The notes beneath the pieces are model-generated. The model had not been told where the DNA came from, ran no database searches, and was given only the letters and a program-made list of their open reading frames with translations. The translations under genes and the position numbers were made by a program. A stretch of DNA of 64,000 nucleotides from Amnibacterium kyonggiense (GTDB lineage: Bacteria > Actinomycetota > Actinomycetes > Actinomycetales > Microbacteriaceae). Below are positions 15,833-24,703 of the stretch, one piece after another; the stretch's first letter is position 1, and every line of letters starts with the position of its first letter. The DNA lies in NCBI RefSeq assembly GCF_004364555.1, contig NZ_SOAM01000002.1:868001-932000 (forward strand), read 5' to 3'.

Positions 15833-18207
15833 AAGCGGGCGGAGTCGTCGCGGATCAGCACCTCGTCGAGGCCCTCCGCGCGGAGGGTGATGGCCGTCGA
15901 GCCGGCGGGACGGACGAAGACGATCAGGCGTCCGTCGCGCGTGCGGCGCTCGGTCGACGGGTACGGCGTCGGATCGGCGAGGTCGCCGCTCTCGATGCCG
16001 AGCAGCTCGCCGCCCTCGACCGCGACCGCGACGAGGCGGTCGTCCCCGGCCGGCTCGCCGGCACCGTCGACGAGCCGGACCTCCACCTGCAGCAGCTCGT
16101 CGAGGGGCAGGCCAGCGGCGCGGACCGCCGATGCGACGTGCTCCGGGGCGCGCCATGCGGTCGCTTCGACCCGCTCGGCCGGTCCAGCGGTGCGGACCTC
16201 GTCGCGGGCGACCGTGCGGCCGTCGCGCCGGATTTCGAGCACCAGCGGCTCGGCGCGCGGCGTCGCGACCGCGGACCACCAGCCGTGCTCCTCGTCCCGC
16301 TCGAGCGGGATCCGCTCGTCGCCCCAGCGCAGCTCGACCTCGTCGCCGTTCGCGAAGGCGAGCACCTGCAGGGGGTCGCGGCCATTCCAGCCGCGCACCG
16401 CGCGGCCCTCCCGCAGGTCCCCGTCCTCCCCCGCCGGGCGGAGGACGACGTGCGCGACCGGCTCCTCGGCCCACCAGGAGCGCCGCAGGTGGTAGCCCGG
16501 CTTCGGGAAGCCGGCGATGGTCAGCAGCCCGGCCCGGGAGCCGTGGTTCGGCCACAGGGTCGTCTCGCCGAGGAAGTCGACACCGGTCCAGAGGAACTGA
16601 CCGGCCACCCACTCGTTCCGCACGACCGCGAGCCAGTCGACGTAGCGGTGGGAGGTCTCGCTGCCGACGAAGGGCTTGTCCGGGAAGCGCGCGTGGTCCT
16701 CCGCGTACCTGGCCTCGCGGTAGTTGTAGCCGACGAGGTCGAGGTCGTCGAGCAGCCCGGTCCGGCTCGACAGCTCGGGGAACGCGGCGGCGAGCGTCAC
16801 CGGCCGGGTCGGGTCCGCCGCGCGCACGATGGCGCCGAGCCGCTTCGCGATCGTCGTCAGGCGACGGATGTCGGGCCGGTTCGGGTCGTACACGCGCTCG
16901 GCGGCGGGCTTGCCGGCGTCGTTGTTGCCGACCGACTCCTGGAAGAGCGGGTGCGCGTACGGGTCGTTCGGGTAGTCGACCTCGTTCCCGATGCTCCAGG
17001 CGATCACCGACGGGTGGTTGCGGTGCGCCTCGACCATCGCCGTGAGGTCGCGCTCGTGCCACTCCGGGAACTCCCGTGCGGGGCCGTCGTGCTTCGGCGG
17101 ATACACGTTGTGGCCCTGCCACCACTTGTTCTTCGGGTTCTCCCACTCGTCGAACGCCTCGTCGATCACGAAGAGGCCCAGGACGTCGCAGAGCGCGTAC
17201 AGCTCGGGCGAGTGCGGGTTGTGCGCCATCCGCACCGCGTTCGCGCCCATCTCCCGCAGCGTCAGGAGGCGCCGGAGCCACACGTCGGCCGGCACGGCGG
17301 TGCCGAAGGGACCGCCGTCGTCGTGGAGGCAGACGCCGCGGAGGACGCGGCGCTCGCCGTTCACGGAGAACCCGTGGTCCGGGTCGAAGCGGATCGTCCG
17401 GATGCCGACGATCTCGGTGTACTCGGCCCGCTGCGCGGCCCCGTCGGTCGTCCACGACAGCGTCGACGTCAGGCGGTGGAGGCGCGGATCGGTGTCCGTC
17501 CACAGCTCCGGGTCCGCGATCGTCACCACCGCCACCGCGATCGCCTCCGTGCGCGCCGGCACCGTGACCTCCGCTTCGAACGCGTGCGAGCGATCGGTCG
17601 ACAGCGAGCGGAGCTCATGCCGCACCGCGACGACGACCGCCGCGTCCGTGTCGTTCGCGATGCGCTGCACGACCCGCACGACGGCCTCCGCCACGTCGGC
17701 CCGCTCGGTCGTGACCACGGTCCCGTGCTCGCGGAGGTGCACCGGCTCGTGCACCTCGAGCTCGACCCGCCGGTTCAGGCCCGTGCCGTTGAACCAGCGG
17801 GAGTCGGCGGTCTCGAGGCGCGAAACGCGGACCGCGATCACGAGGTCGTCATCGGGGGCGTAGGAGGCGATCTCGGTCAGGTCGAAGGAGAACCGGGCGA
17901 ACCCGGACGGCCGGGCGCCGAGGTGGTACCCGTTCACCCACACCTCGGCGTCGCGGTACACGCCGTGGAAGACGAGCCGGACGTGCTGCCCCGGCGCGGC
18001 CGTGAACGGCACGTGCGCCCGGTACCAGCCGATCCCGCCCGGGAGGTAGCCGGTACCGCTCGAGTGCTCCTCGGCGAAGGGCTGCTCGACGCTCCAGTCG
18101 TGCGGCACGCGCACGCGCCGCCACGCCGCGTCGTCGAAGCCCTTCGCGGACGCCCCCCGCTCGTCTCCGAGCCGGAACGCCCACCGATCGATCACCGCAC
18201 TGTGCAC
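15823..18207 (-). CDS. glycoside hydrolase family 2 enzyme (beta-galactosidase/glucuronidase-like)
   Basis: A 794-residue GH2 protein without a signal peptide, so probably cytoplasmic. Order: N-terminal sugar-binding jelly roll (VRVPHDWSVEQPF, GGIGWYR, VWVNGYHLG), immunoglobulin-like domain, then a TIM barrel with RGVCLHDDGG, MGANAVRMAHNPHSPE, FVIDEAFDEWENPKN, the acid/base Glu in IAWSIGNEVDYP and the nucleophile Glu in KPFVGSETSHRY. C-terminal beta domains follow. Exact substrate unknown: the layout resembles enzymes acting on beta-galactosides or decorated plant glycans. It stands alone, with no transporter or regulator beside it. The GTG start is supported by TAGGCT 6 bases upstream. Confidence 0.88.
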   Translation of the reverse strand: MHSAVIDRWAFRLGDERGASAKGFDDAAWRRVRVPHDWSVEQPFAEEHSSGTGYLPGGIGWYRAHVPFTAAPGQHVRLVFHGVYRDAEVWVNGYHLGARPSGFARFSFDLTEIASYAPDDDLVIAVRVSRLETADSRWFNGTGLNRRVELEVHEPVHLREHGTVVTTERADVAEAVVRVVQRIANDTDAAVVVAVRHELRSLSTDRSHAFEAEVTVPARTEAIAVAVVTIADPELWTDTDPRLHRLTSTLSWTTDGAAQRAEYTEIVGIRTIRFDPDHGFSVNGERRVLRGVCLHDDGGPFGTAVPADVWLRRLLTLREMGANAVRMAHNPHSPELYALCDVLGLFVIDEAFDEWENPKNKWWQGHNVYPPKHDGPAREFPEWHERDLTAMVEAHRNHPSVIAWSIGNEVDYPNDPYAHPLFQESVGNNDAGKPAAERVYDPNRPDIRRLTTIAKRLGAIVRAADPTRPVTLAAAFPELSSRTGLLDDLDLVGYNYREARYAEDHARFPDKPFVGSETSHRYVDWLAVVRNEWVAGQFLWTGVDFLGETTLWPNHGSRAGLLTIAGFPKPGYHLRRSWWAEEPVAHVVLRPAGEDGDLREGRAVRGWNGRDPLQVLAFANGDEVELRWGDERIPLERDEEHGWWSAVATPRAEPLVLEIRRDGRTVARDEVRTAGPAERVEATAWRAPEHVASAVRAAGLPLDELLQVEVRLVDGAGEPAGDDRLVAVAVEGGELLGIESGDLADPTPYPSTERRTRDGRLIVFVRPAGSTAITLRAEGLDEVLIRDDSARFAG

Positions 18208-18213
18208 CCGTCG

Positions 18214-18219
18214 AGCCTA
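18214..18219 (-). promoter_or_regulatory. -10 hexamer of the GH2 gene
   Basis: TAGGCT on the minus strand, 6 bases before GTG at 18207; leaderless layout. Confidence 0.5.
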
Positions 18220-18238
18220 GGGAAGGGCGCGCACCGGG

Positions 18239-20110
18239 TCAGACCCCGCGGAGCGTCCTCCGGTCCGCCTCGACGCCGACGAGCCGTTGGCGCAGCTCCC
18301 GCAGGCGCTCCGCGTCGGCGGCGCCCTCGGTGCGCTGCAGCTGCCGGACGAGGTCGGCCTTCTGCCGCAGCAGGTGCCGGTCCACGAGCGACGCCACGGT
18401 GGCCTTCGCCGTGCGCGCGAGCTGCTCCTCCTGGCTCGCCCGCACGGGCAGCGGGAGGAACGCGAGCTCCTGCACGATCGGCGCGATCGGCTCCGGCACC
18501 TCCGCGGTCAGCCGCTCGAGCCAGCCGGCGCCGCCGAGCTGCGCGAGCTGCGAGCCGATGGCGTCGCGCACGACGGCGAGCGTCGCGTTGTGGAAGCCGA
18601 CCTCCGTCGAGCGGCGGATCAGGTCCCCGCCGACGAGGTGCGGCACCTGCACGATCATCATCAGCGCCTCGCGCTCGAGGCGGGTCGCGGGGTCGTCGGG
18701 CAGCGAGCGGAGCGAGGCGGGCGGCCGCGGCGGTCGGGTGGGCGCCTCCTGCTCCCGGGAGGGCCGACGGTCGGGGTCCGCGCGCGCCGGCCGGTTCCGG
18801 CCGCGCCGCACCGCGCGCTCGACGGTCGGGAGGTCCATGGCGAGCCAGCGCGCGAGGAGCCGGACGTACGCGGGCCGGACGTTGTCATCGCGGATCGTCG
18901 CGACGATCGGCACGGCGGCCTCGAGCGCGGCCACCTGGCCCTCGACGGCGTCGAGGTCGTGCATGTCCAGCACACGCCGGATCATGTACTCGAACATCGG
19001 GTGCTTCGCCTCGACCATCGCGCGGACGGCGGCGTCGCCGCGCTGCGTGCGGAGGTCGCTGGGGTCGAGCCCGTCCGCGCCGACCGCCACGAACGTGCGC
19101 GCCGAGAAGCGCTGCTCCTCCGCGAACGCGCGCACGGCGGCCTTCTGCCCGGCCGCGTCGGGGTCGAACGTGAAGACGACCTCGCCGTTCGCGCTCGCCT
19201 CGTCGCCGAGCACGCGGCGCAGGACCTTGATGTGGTCCGCGCCGAACGCGGTGCCGCAGGTGGCGACCGCGGTCGTGACGCCGGCGAGGTGGCAGGCCAT
19301 CACGTCCGTGTAGCCCTCGACGACCACGACGCGGTGCTCGCGGGAGATGTCGCGCTTCGCGAGGTCGAGCCCGTAGAGCACCTGGCTCTTGTGGTAGATC
19401 GCCGTCTCCGGCGTGTTCAGGTACTTCGGCCCCTGGTCGTCCTCGAGCAGGCGCCGGGCGCCGAAGCCGACGACCGCGCCGGTGAGGTCGCGGATCGGCC
19501 AGACGAGCCGGCCGCGGAACCGGTCGTAGACCCCGCGGTCGCCGGAGGAGACGAGGCCCGCGGCGGACAGCTCCGCCTCCTGGAACCCGCGCCCCTTCAG
19601 GTGCTTCGTGAGCGCGTCCCAGGACTTCGGCGCCCAGCCGACCCCGAAGTGCGCGGCCGCCGCCTCGTCGAAGCCGCGCTCGGTGAGGAACTGCTGCCCC
19701 GGCGCCGCGGCCGGGGTGCGGAGCTGCGCGGTGAAGTACTCGGCGGCGAGCCGGTTCGCCTCGAGCAGGCGCACGCGGTTGGACGTGTCCTGCTGCGGCT
19801 GCCCGTCCTCATAGGTGAGCGTGAAGTTGATGCGCGCGGCGAGCGACTCGACCGCGTCCGTGAAGGACAGGTGGTCCAGCTCCATGAGGAAGCTGATGAC
19901 GTCGCCGTCGACCCCGCAGCCGAAGCAGTGGTACCGGCCGACCGCCGGCCGCACGGTGAAGCTCGGGCTGCGCTCGTCGTGGAACGGGCAGAGGCCCTTC
20001 AGCGAACCGACGCCCGCCGGCTTGAGCGCGACCTGCTCGCCGACGACCGCGGCGATGTCGGTGCGGCTGCGGACCTCGTCGACATCGCTGCGACGGATCC
20101 GGCCTGGCAC
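18239..20110 (-). CDS. dnaG: DNA primase
   Basis: A 623-residue primase that makes RNA primers at the replication fork. N-terminal zinc finger CPFHDERSPSF...YHCFGCG (CHC2 type, residues about 41-68), the RNA-polymerase core with GVYDRFRGRLVWPIRD, Toprim motifs VVVVEGYTDVMAC and FTFDPDAAGQ, and a C-terminal helicase-interaction region ending in a helical tail (about residues 480-623). Length is normal for actinobacteria. The GTG start has TAGAAT 7 bases upstream. It is followed downstream only by the independent GH2 gene. Confidence 0.96.
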   Translation of the reverse strand: MPGRIRRSDVDEVRSRTDIAAVVGEQVALKPAGVGSLKGLCPFHDERSPSFTVRPAVGRYHCFGCGVDGDVISFLMELDHLSFTDAVESLAARINFTLTYEDGQPQQDTSNRVRLLEANRLAAEYFTAQLRTPAAAPGQQFLTERGFDEAAAAHFGVGWAPKSWDALTKHLKGRGFQEAELSAAGLVSSGDRGVYDRFRGRLVWPIRDLTGAVVGFGARRLLEDDQGPKYLNTPETAIYHKSQVLYGLDLAKRDISREHRVVVVEGYTDVMACHLAGVTTAVATCGTAFGADHIKVLRRVLGDEASANGEVVFTFDPDAAGQKAAVRAFAEEQRFSARTFVAVGADGLDPSDLRTQRGDAAVRAMVEAKHPMFEYMIRRVLDMHDLDAVEGQVAALEAAVPIVATIRDDNVRPAYVRLLARWLAMDLPTVERAVRRGRNRPARADPDRRPSREQEAPTRPPRPPASLRSLPDDPATRLEREALMMIVQVPHLVGGDLIRRSTEVGFHNATLAVVRDAIGSQLAQLGGAGWLERLTAEVPEPIAPIVQELAFLPLPVRASQEEQLARTAKATVASLVDRHLLRQKADLVRQLQRTEGAADAERLRELRQRLVGVEADRRTLRGV

Positions 20111-20117
20111 AGACCGG

Positions 20118-20123
20118 ATTCTA
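20118..20123 (-). promoter_or_regulatory. -10 hexamer of dnaG
   Basis: TAGAAT on the minus strand, 7 bases before GTG at 20110. Confidence 0.5.
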
Positions 20124-20186
20124 GGTTCGTGCGGCGACGCCCGGGCGCGGTCTCCACAACCGGGCCCGCCCCGCCGACGCGCGGCG

Positions 20187-20522
20187 TCAGTCGACGCGGT
20201 CGACGGCCTCGCGGAGCAGCGCGACGGCCTCGGCGCGGTCGAGCCCGCGCTCCTCCAGCAGCACGAGCGCGCGGTGCAGCAGCAGTCCGGTCGGTCCGAT
20301 GAGGTCGGAGACGTCGATGCTCACGCCGATCTCGTCGTCCGCCCCGTCCTCCTCCGATTCGGCGATCTCGACGTCGACGCGGACGGCGTCCGCCTCGAGC
20401 AGCCGCTCGACGGCGACGTTCGCGGTCTCGAAGTTCTGCTCGGGATCGGCGTCGCCGTCCCAGGCGTTCGCGACGTCGAGCAGGACGTGACCGGCCGCGC
20501 GGGCCGCTTCGGGGATGGGCAT
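20187..20522 (-). CDS. small acidic protein, unknown function
   Basis: A 111-residue acidic protein rich in Glu and Asp, with the central stretch EIAESEEDGADDEIGVSIDV and a C-terminal helix HRALVLLEERGLDRAEAVALL. No signal peptide or known motif. The start ATG at 20522 is well supported by TACGAT 6 bases upstream. It sits between dnaG and the MpaB-like gene, with its own promoter. Confidence 0.65.
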   Translation of the reverse strand: MPIPEAARAAGHVLLDVANAWDGDADPEQNFETANVAVERLLEADAVRVDVEIAESEEDGADDEIGVSIDVSDLIGPTGLLLHRALVLLEERGLDRAEAVALLREAVDRVD

Positions 20523-20528
20523 GCCGCG

Positions 20529-20534
20529 ATCGTA
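20529..20534 (-). promoter_or_regulatory. -10 hexamer of the small acidic protein gene
   Basis: TACGAT on the minus strand, 6 bases before ATG at 20522. Confidence 0.5.
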
Positions 20535-20555
20535 GATCCCGGCTCCGTCACGGCC

Positions 20556-21344
20556 TCAGCCGAGCGCGCGGCTCGCGGCGGCGAGGATGCGCCGGGCGGG
20601 CAGGCGCCGGAGGGAGCGCGGCAGCGACCGGGTCAGCGGCGCGACGCGGCGGGCGAGCGGCAGCAGGTCGGGCGCGCCGCGCGGCACGAGCGGCTCGAGC
20701 GCGGGGCGCAGGGCCGGCAGCGTGCCGACGGTGGCGCGCAGGTACGCGGGCATGATCCGGCGCAGCCACCAGGGCGTGCCCCGCGCGGCGATCAGCGCCC
20801 GCACGACGGGCAGCGTCTCCGCGTCGAAGGCCAGGACGGCGGCCTCCGCCTCGACCGCCCGCTCGAAGGCCGCCCGCCCGACGGGCCACTCCTCCGCCGG
20901 CAGGCCGAGCGCGGTCGCGAGCCGCCCCATCCGGGCGAGCAGCTCGTCGGCGAGCGCCGGCGGGAGCGGCCCCCAGGTCGCCTCCGCGATGCGGAGCGCG
21001 GTGTCCGCGATCGTCGCCGCCACCCACCGCTGCAGCGCCGGATCCCGGGCGTCGTACGCGACCGCCTCGTCCGAGGCGCTCACGACCGGGCGGTGCGCCC
21101 GACCGACGGCCCGCGCCGACCGGCGCACGAGGTCGTCGTCCCCGGCCGCGACGACGTAGACGTAGCGAAGCGTCCCCCACAGCCGGGCGAGCGGATCCGC
21201 CTCGAAGGCGCTGTGCCGCGCGACGCCGTGCCCGACCGCGGGGTGCGCGAGCTGCAGCAGCAGCGCGCGGAGCCCGCCGGCGAGCAGCACCCCCTCGAGC
21301 TGCAGCTGCGCCGCGGGCGGGATGCGGCGGGTCCGCCGCCTCAC
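20556..21344 (-). CDS. oxygenase MpaB family protein (DUF2236)
   Basis: A 262-residue protein of the MpaB/latex-clearing-like family, which uses heme in characterised members. Family signature LLAGGLRALLLQLAHPAVGH (about residues 20-40) is followed by ARHSAFEADPLARLWGTLRYVY; later AWVG-like helices include DPALQRWVAATIADT and GTPWWLRRIMPAYLR. The HPAV and RHS histidines are the candidate heme ligands. GTG at 21344 overlaps the dgt stop as GTGA, so it is translated with dgt. Role unknown. Confidence 0.8.
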   Translation of the reverse strand: MRRRTRRIPPAAQLQLEGVLLAGGLRALLLQLAHPAVGHGVARHSAFEADPLARLWGTLRYVYVVAAGDDDLVRRSARAVGRAHRPVVSASDEAVAYDARDPALQRWVAATIADTALRIAEATWGPLPPALADELLARMGRLATALGLPAEEWPVGRAAFERAVEAEAAVLAFDAETLPVVRALIAARGTPWWLRRIMPAYLRATVGTLPALRPALEPLVPRGAPDLLPLARRVAPLTRSLPRSLRRLPARRILAAASRALG

Positions 21345-22597
21345 CGCACGAGCCGCCCGTGCCACGCGAGCGCGGACTGGTCGGTGAGGCTGGCGACCTG
21401 GTCGACGATCACCCGCTGCCGGGCGCGGTCGTCCTCCGCGGCGGCCCAGTCGGCCGAGAACGCGGTGTCGAGGTGCTGCGGCGCGGCGTGGAGGGCGTCC
21501 GCGAGCTCCTGCAGCAGCTCGCGCTGCTGCACGTAGACGGGGCGCCGGTCGTCGTTCGCCATCACGAAGGCGGCGACGATGCCCTTCAGCGCGGCGATCT
21601 CCGCCTCGATGCCCCGGGGCACGACGACGTCGGCGTTGAACCGGACGAGATCGCCGCCCGGGTGCGCGCGCCGCGTCGCCGTGGTCGCGGCGCCCGAGAA
21701 GCGGCCGATCAGCTGGCTGGTCAGGTTCTTCAGCGCCGCGTGCGCGCGCCGCGAGCCGTCCCACTCGACGATCCACGAATCCATGGCGCGCAGCCGGTGG
21801 AGGGCCTCCACGAGCTCGTCCTGGTCGAACGCGCCGCCGACCCACGCCCACATCGCGCCGACGACGTCGCGCTGCGAGGCGTTCGAGCGCAGCGCCGCGA
21901 GGTCGACGGAGCCGCCGACGACCGCGTCCTCGAAGTCGTGCACCGAGTAGGCGATGTCGTCGGAGAGATCCATGACCTGCGCCTCGATGCAGGGCCGACG
22001 CGGCGGCGCACCGCTGCGCAGCCAGGCGAACGCGGCCTCGTCCTCCGGGTAGTAGCCGAACTTCGCCCGCCCGCTCGGGTCGCCCACCGGGGCGTCGAGG
22101 CCCCACGGGTACTTGAGGGATGCGTCGAGGCTCGCCCGGGTGAGGTTCAGGCCGTAGGGCTGATCGTCGGGCCCGAACACCTTCGGCTCGAGCCGCGTCA
22201 GCAGCCGCAGCGACTGCGCATTGCCCTCGAAGCCGCCGATGCCGGCACTCCACTCGTTCAGCGCGCGCTCGCCGTTGTGGCCGAACGGCGGGTGGCCGAG
22301 GTCGTGCGCGAGGCACGCGGTGTCGACGACGTCGGGGGCGAGCCCGAGGTTGCCCGCCAGCTCCCGGCCGACCTGCGCGACCTCGAGCGAGTGGGTCAGC
22401 CGCGTCCGCGCGAAGTCGAGGCCGAGCGTCGGCGACAGGACCTGCGTCTTCGCCGCCAGCCGACGGAGCGCGCCGGAGTGCAGCAGGCGGGCCCGGTCGC
22501 GGGCGAAGTCGCTGCGCCGGGAGGAGTGGTCCTCCGGCAGCCAGCGGTCGCGGTCGGACTCGCCGTACCCGAGGTCGGCGTCCCGCGCGTCACCCAC
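21341..22597 (-). CDS. dgt: deoxyguanosinetriphosphate triphosphohydrolase-like protein
   Basis: A 418-residue HD-domain dNTPase (dGTP to deoxyguanosine plus triphosphate). Motifs: RTRLTHSLEVAQVGRELA (first His), LAHDLGHPPFGHNGE (HD pair) and MDLSDDIAYSVHDFED (C-terminal metal Asp). It belongs to the deoxyguanosine triphosphohydrolase-like group common beside dnaG. GTG at 22597 is chosen because the sequence GDARDADLGYGESDRDRW that follows is the conserved N-terminus; a longer reading would be low-complexity shadow sequence. It overlaps the dusB stop by 8 bases. Confidence 0.92.
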   Translation of the reverse strand: MGDARDADLGYGESDRDRWLPEDHSSRRSDFARDRARLLHSGALRRLAAKTQVLSPTLGLDFARTRLTHSLEVAQVGRELAGNLGLAPDVVDTACLAHDLGHPPFGHNGERALNEWSAGIGGFEGNAQSLRLLTRLEPKVFGPDDQPYGLNLTRASLDASLKYPWGLDAPVGDPSGRAKFGYYPEDEAAFAWLRSGAPPRRPCIEAQVMDLSDDIAYSVHDFEDAVVGGSVDLAALRSNASQRDVVGAMWAWVGGAFDQDELVEALHRLRAMDSWIVEWDGSRRAHAALKNLTSQLIGRFSGAATTATRRAHPGGDLVRFNADVVVPRGIEAEIAALKGIVAAFVMANDDRRPVYVQQRELLQELADALHAAPQHLDTAFSADWAAAEDDRARQRVIVDQVASLTDQSALAWHGRLVR

Positions 22598-23759
22598 CGC
22601 TCGAGTCCAGCTCCGCACCGGCGACGGCGGCGCGGTCGGCCGCATCGAGCGTGCGCGACTCGAGCCAGCGGTCCGGCAGCGCCGGCGACTTCGGCGTCCC
22701 GGCGCGGCCGCGCTGGCCCTCCGCCGGCTCCCCCGGGTACGGCTGGTCGCGCTCGAGCTGCCCGAGCAGCTCGTCGAGGTGCGCCAGCGACTCGACCTGC
22801 GCCAGCTGCGAGCGCAGCTGGCCGCCGACGCCGTAGCCCTTGAAGTACCAGGCGACGTGCTTGCGGATGTCGCGGCAGCCGCGATGCTCACCCCCGTCGG
22901 CGTCGTCGCCGAAGAACTCGACGAGCAGCTCCGCGTGCCGCTTGAACGCGTCCGCGACCTCGCCGAGGCTCGGCGGCTCCGGCGCGACGCCGCGGCCGAA
23001 CGCGGCCGCGAGGTCGCCGAAGAGCCACGGCTTGCCGAGGCAGCCGCGACCGACGACGACGCCGTCGCACCCGGTCTCCGCCATCATCCGCAGCGCGTCG
23101 TCGGCGCTCCAGATGTCGCCGTTGCCGAGCACGGGCACGTCGGTGACCGTCTCCTTGAGCTTCGTGATCGCGGACCAGTCGGCGTGCCCGGAGTAGAACT
23201 CCGACGCCGTGCGGGCGTGCAGGGCGATGGAGGCCACCCCGGCGCCCTCGGCGATGCGGCCCGCCTCGAGGTACGTGAGGTGGTCGGCGTCGATGCCCTT
23301 GCGCATCTTCACCGTGAGCGGCAGGGGGCCGGCGGCCCGCACGGCGCGCTCGACGATGTCGCGGAAGAGGTCGAGCTTCCAGGGCAGCGCGGAGCCGCCG
23401 CCCTTGCGGGTGACCTTCGGGACGGGGCAGCCGAAGTTCAGGTCGATGTGGTCCGCGCGGTCCTCCTCGCGGAGCATCGTGACCGCCGCCTCGACCGTCG
23501 CCGGGTCGACGCCGTAGAGCTGGACCGACCGGGTCGTCTCGGACTGGTGGAACGTGATGAGCCGCATCGACTCGCGGGTGCGCTCGACGAGCGCGCGGCT
23601 CGTGATCATCTCGCTCACGTAGAGCCCGGCGCCGTACTCGGCGCAGAGCCGCCGGTACGCGGTGTTCGTGATGCCGGCCATGGGCGCGAGCACGACGGGG
23701 ACGTCGAGGTCGAGGGGCCCGATGCGCAGGATCGGCGCGGGCGCGAGTGCCGTGGTCAC
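22590..23759 (-). CDS. dusB: tRNA-dihydrouridine synthase
   Basis: A 389-residue FMN enzyme reducing uridines in the tRNA D-loop. TIM-barrel motifs: VLAPMAGITNTAYRRLC (about residue 23), the catalytic Cys in HIDLNFGCPVPKVTRKGGGS (about 110), VKMRKGID, ALHARTASEFYSG and VLGNGDIWSADDA with GVVVGRGCLGKPW for FMN phosphate binding. First gene of dusB-dgt-mpaB-like operon. Its GTG start has a weak GAGAAT hexamer 6 bases upstream. Confidence 0.94.
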   Translation of the reverse strand: MTTALAPAPILRIGPLDLDVPVVLAPMAGITNTAYRRLCAEYGAGLYVSEMITSRALVERTRESMRLITFHQSETTRSVQLYGVDPATVEAAVTMLREEDRADHIDLNFGCPVPKVTRKGGGSALPWKLDLFRDIVERAVRAAGPLPLTVKMRKGIDADHLTYLEAGRIAEGAGVASIALHARTASEFYSGHADWSAITKLKETVTDVPVLGNGDIWSADDALRMMAETGCDGVVVGRGCLGKPWLFGDLAAAFGRGVAPEPPSLGEVADAFKRHAELLVEFFGDDADGGEHRGCRDIRKHVAWYFKGYGVGGQLRSQLAQVESLAHLDELLGQLERDQPYPGEPAEGQRGRAGTPKSPALPDRWLESRTLDAADRAAVAGAELDSSGG

Positions 23760-23803
23760 GCCCCCATTCTCCCGGACGCCTGGGACACCCCGTTCCCGCC
23801 CGG

Positions 23804-23850
23804 CACCCTTCGTTTCGGAGGAGTCGCACTCCTCCGAGACGGAGGGTGCG
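23804..23850. repeat. dispersed palindrome, copy B
   Basis: Arms CACCCTTCGTTTCGGAGGAG and its near-complement on the other side pair over 19 of 21 bases. It lies just downstream of the small Cys-containing gene (minus strand) and upstream of dusB, so here it would terminate the DsbA-like operon. Confidence 0.75.
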
Positions 23851-23988
23851 TCAGGAGTCGGCGGGATCGAGCGGGAGGGCGGCCGCCGGGAGGCAGTCGT
23901 CGCCCTCGCAGGCCGGACCGGCGCCGGGCAGCATCGTAAACGCGATCGGTGCGAGCGGCTCGGCGACCGCCGGTGCGGCGTCGCTCAT
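23851..23988 (-). CDS. 45-residue protein with a CX4C motif
   Basis: A very short protein, MSDAAPAVAEPLAPIAFTML at its start and a central GPACEGDDCLP, then a proline/alanine tail. Its ATG at 23988 overlaps the stop of the DsbA-like gene as ATGA, which argues that it is truly translated. The paired cysteines beside a thiol-disulfide oxidoreductase hint at a redox or metal link, but no function is known to me. Too short for reliable family assignment. Confidence 0.55.
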   Translation of the reverse strand: MSDAAPAVAEPLAPIAFTMLPGAGPACEGDDCLPAAALPLDPADS

Positions 23989-24638
23989 CGGGCGGCCGCC
24001 TGCTCGGCGGCGACCTGCGTGAGCGCGCCGGCGAAGACCTCCGGCGCCTGCGCCCCCGAGACGCCGTAGCGCCCGTCGATGACGAAGAAGGGGACGCCGC
24101 GGATGCCGTAGGCGACCGCCTGCGCGAGGTCGGCCTGCACGTCGCCGGCGTGGCGGTGCTCCTCGAGCGCGGCGCGCGCCTCGTCGCCGTCCAGGCCGAC
24201 CGACTCGGCGATCGCCACGAGCTCGTCCACGTGCCCGACGTGCTCGCCGTCGACGAAGTAGGCCTTGAACAGAGCCTCCGTCACCTCGAGCTGCTTGCCG
24301 TGCGCCTTCGCGAAGTGGGAGAGCTCGTGGGCGAGCAGCGTCTTCGTGTGCCGGATGTCCTCGTAGTGGTACTCGAGGCCGACCTCCGCCGCGATCGCGG
24401 AGACCTGGTCGGTCATCTGCTTCGCCTGCTGCAGCGGGATGCCCTTGTGCCCGGAGAGGAAGTCGACCGCGCTGCCCTCGAAGTCGACCGGGGTGTCCGG
24501 CGAGAGCTCGAACGAGTGGTACTCGACCTCGACGGGCACGCCCGAGGCGGCCGCGCCGGCCTCGAACTTCCGCTTGCCGATGTAGCACCAGGGGCACGCG
24601 ACGTCCGACCAGACGTCGATCTTCACGGGGGTGTTCAC
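23985..24638 (-). CDS. DsbA family oxidoreductase (FrnE-like)
   Basis: A 217-residue thioredoxin-fold protein with active site SDVACPWCYIGK (CPWC, residues about 12-22), the insertional helical domain (residues about 60-150) and the cis-Pro loop AYGIRGVPFFVID. No signal peptide, so cytoplasmic like FrnE/2-hydroxychromene isomerase relatives. GTG at 24638 begins NTPVKIDVWSD, the family N-terminus. It is coupled to the 45-residue CX4C protein downstream and divergent from the YbaK-type gene. Confidence 0.9.
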   Translation of the reverse strand: MNTPVKIDVWSDVACPWCYIGKRKFEAGAAASGVPVEVEYHSFELSPDTPVDFEGSAVDFLSGHKGIPLQQAKQMTDQVSAIAAEVGLEYHYEDIRHTKTLLAHELSHFAKAHGKQLEVTEALFKAYFVDGEHVGHVDELVAIAESVGLDGDEARAALEEHRHAGDVQADLAQAVAYGIRGVPFFVIDGRYGVSGAQAPEVFAGALTQVAAEQAAAR

Positions 24639-24691
24639 GGCTCAGCGAACCGTGCCGCGTCCTGCCGCATTCCCTCCGGGTCCGAGCCCGT

Positions 24692-24697
24692 TAGCGT
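24692..24697 (+). promoter_or_regulatory. -10 hexamer of the YbaK-type gene
   Basis: TAGCGT, 6 bases before ATG at 24704; leaderless layout. Confidence 0.5.
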
Positions 24698-24703
24698 TCC
24701 AGC

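Noticed and set aside
15823-18207. Sugar-utilisation locus around the GH2 enzyme
   Set aside because: No transporter, regulator or other glycosidase gene is adjacent; the enzyme stands alone.
14722-19173. Very long plus-strand open reading frame opposite the ABC ATPase, GH2 and dnaG genes
   Set aside because: It lies antisense to genes with clear motifs, is Arg/Gly/Pro rich and has no recognisable domain; such frames are normal on the opposite strand of high-GC genes.
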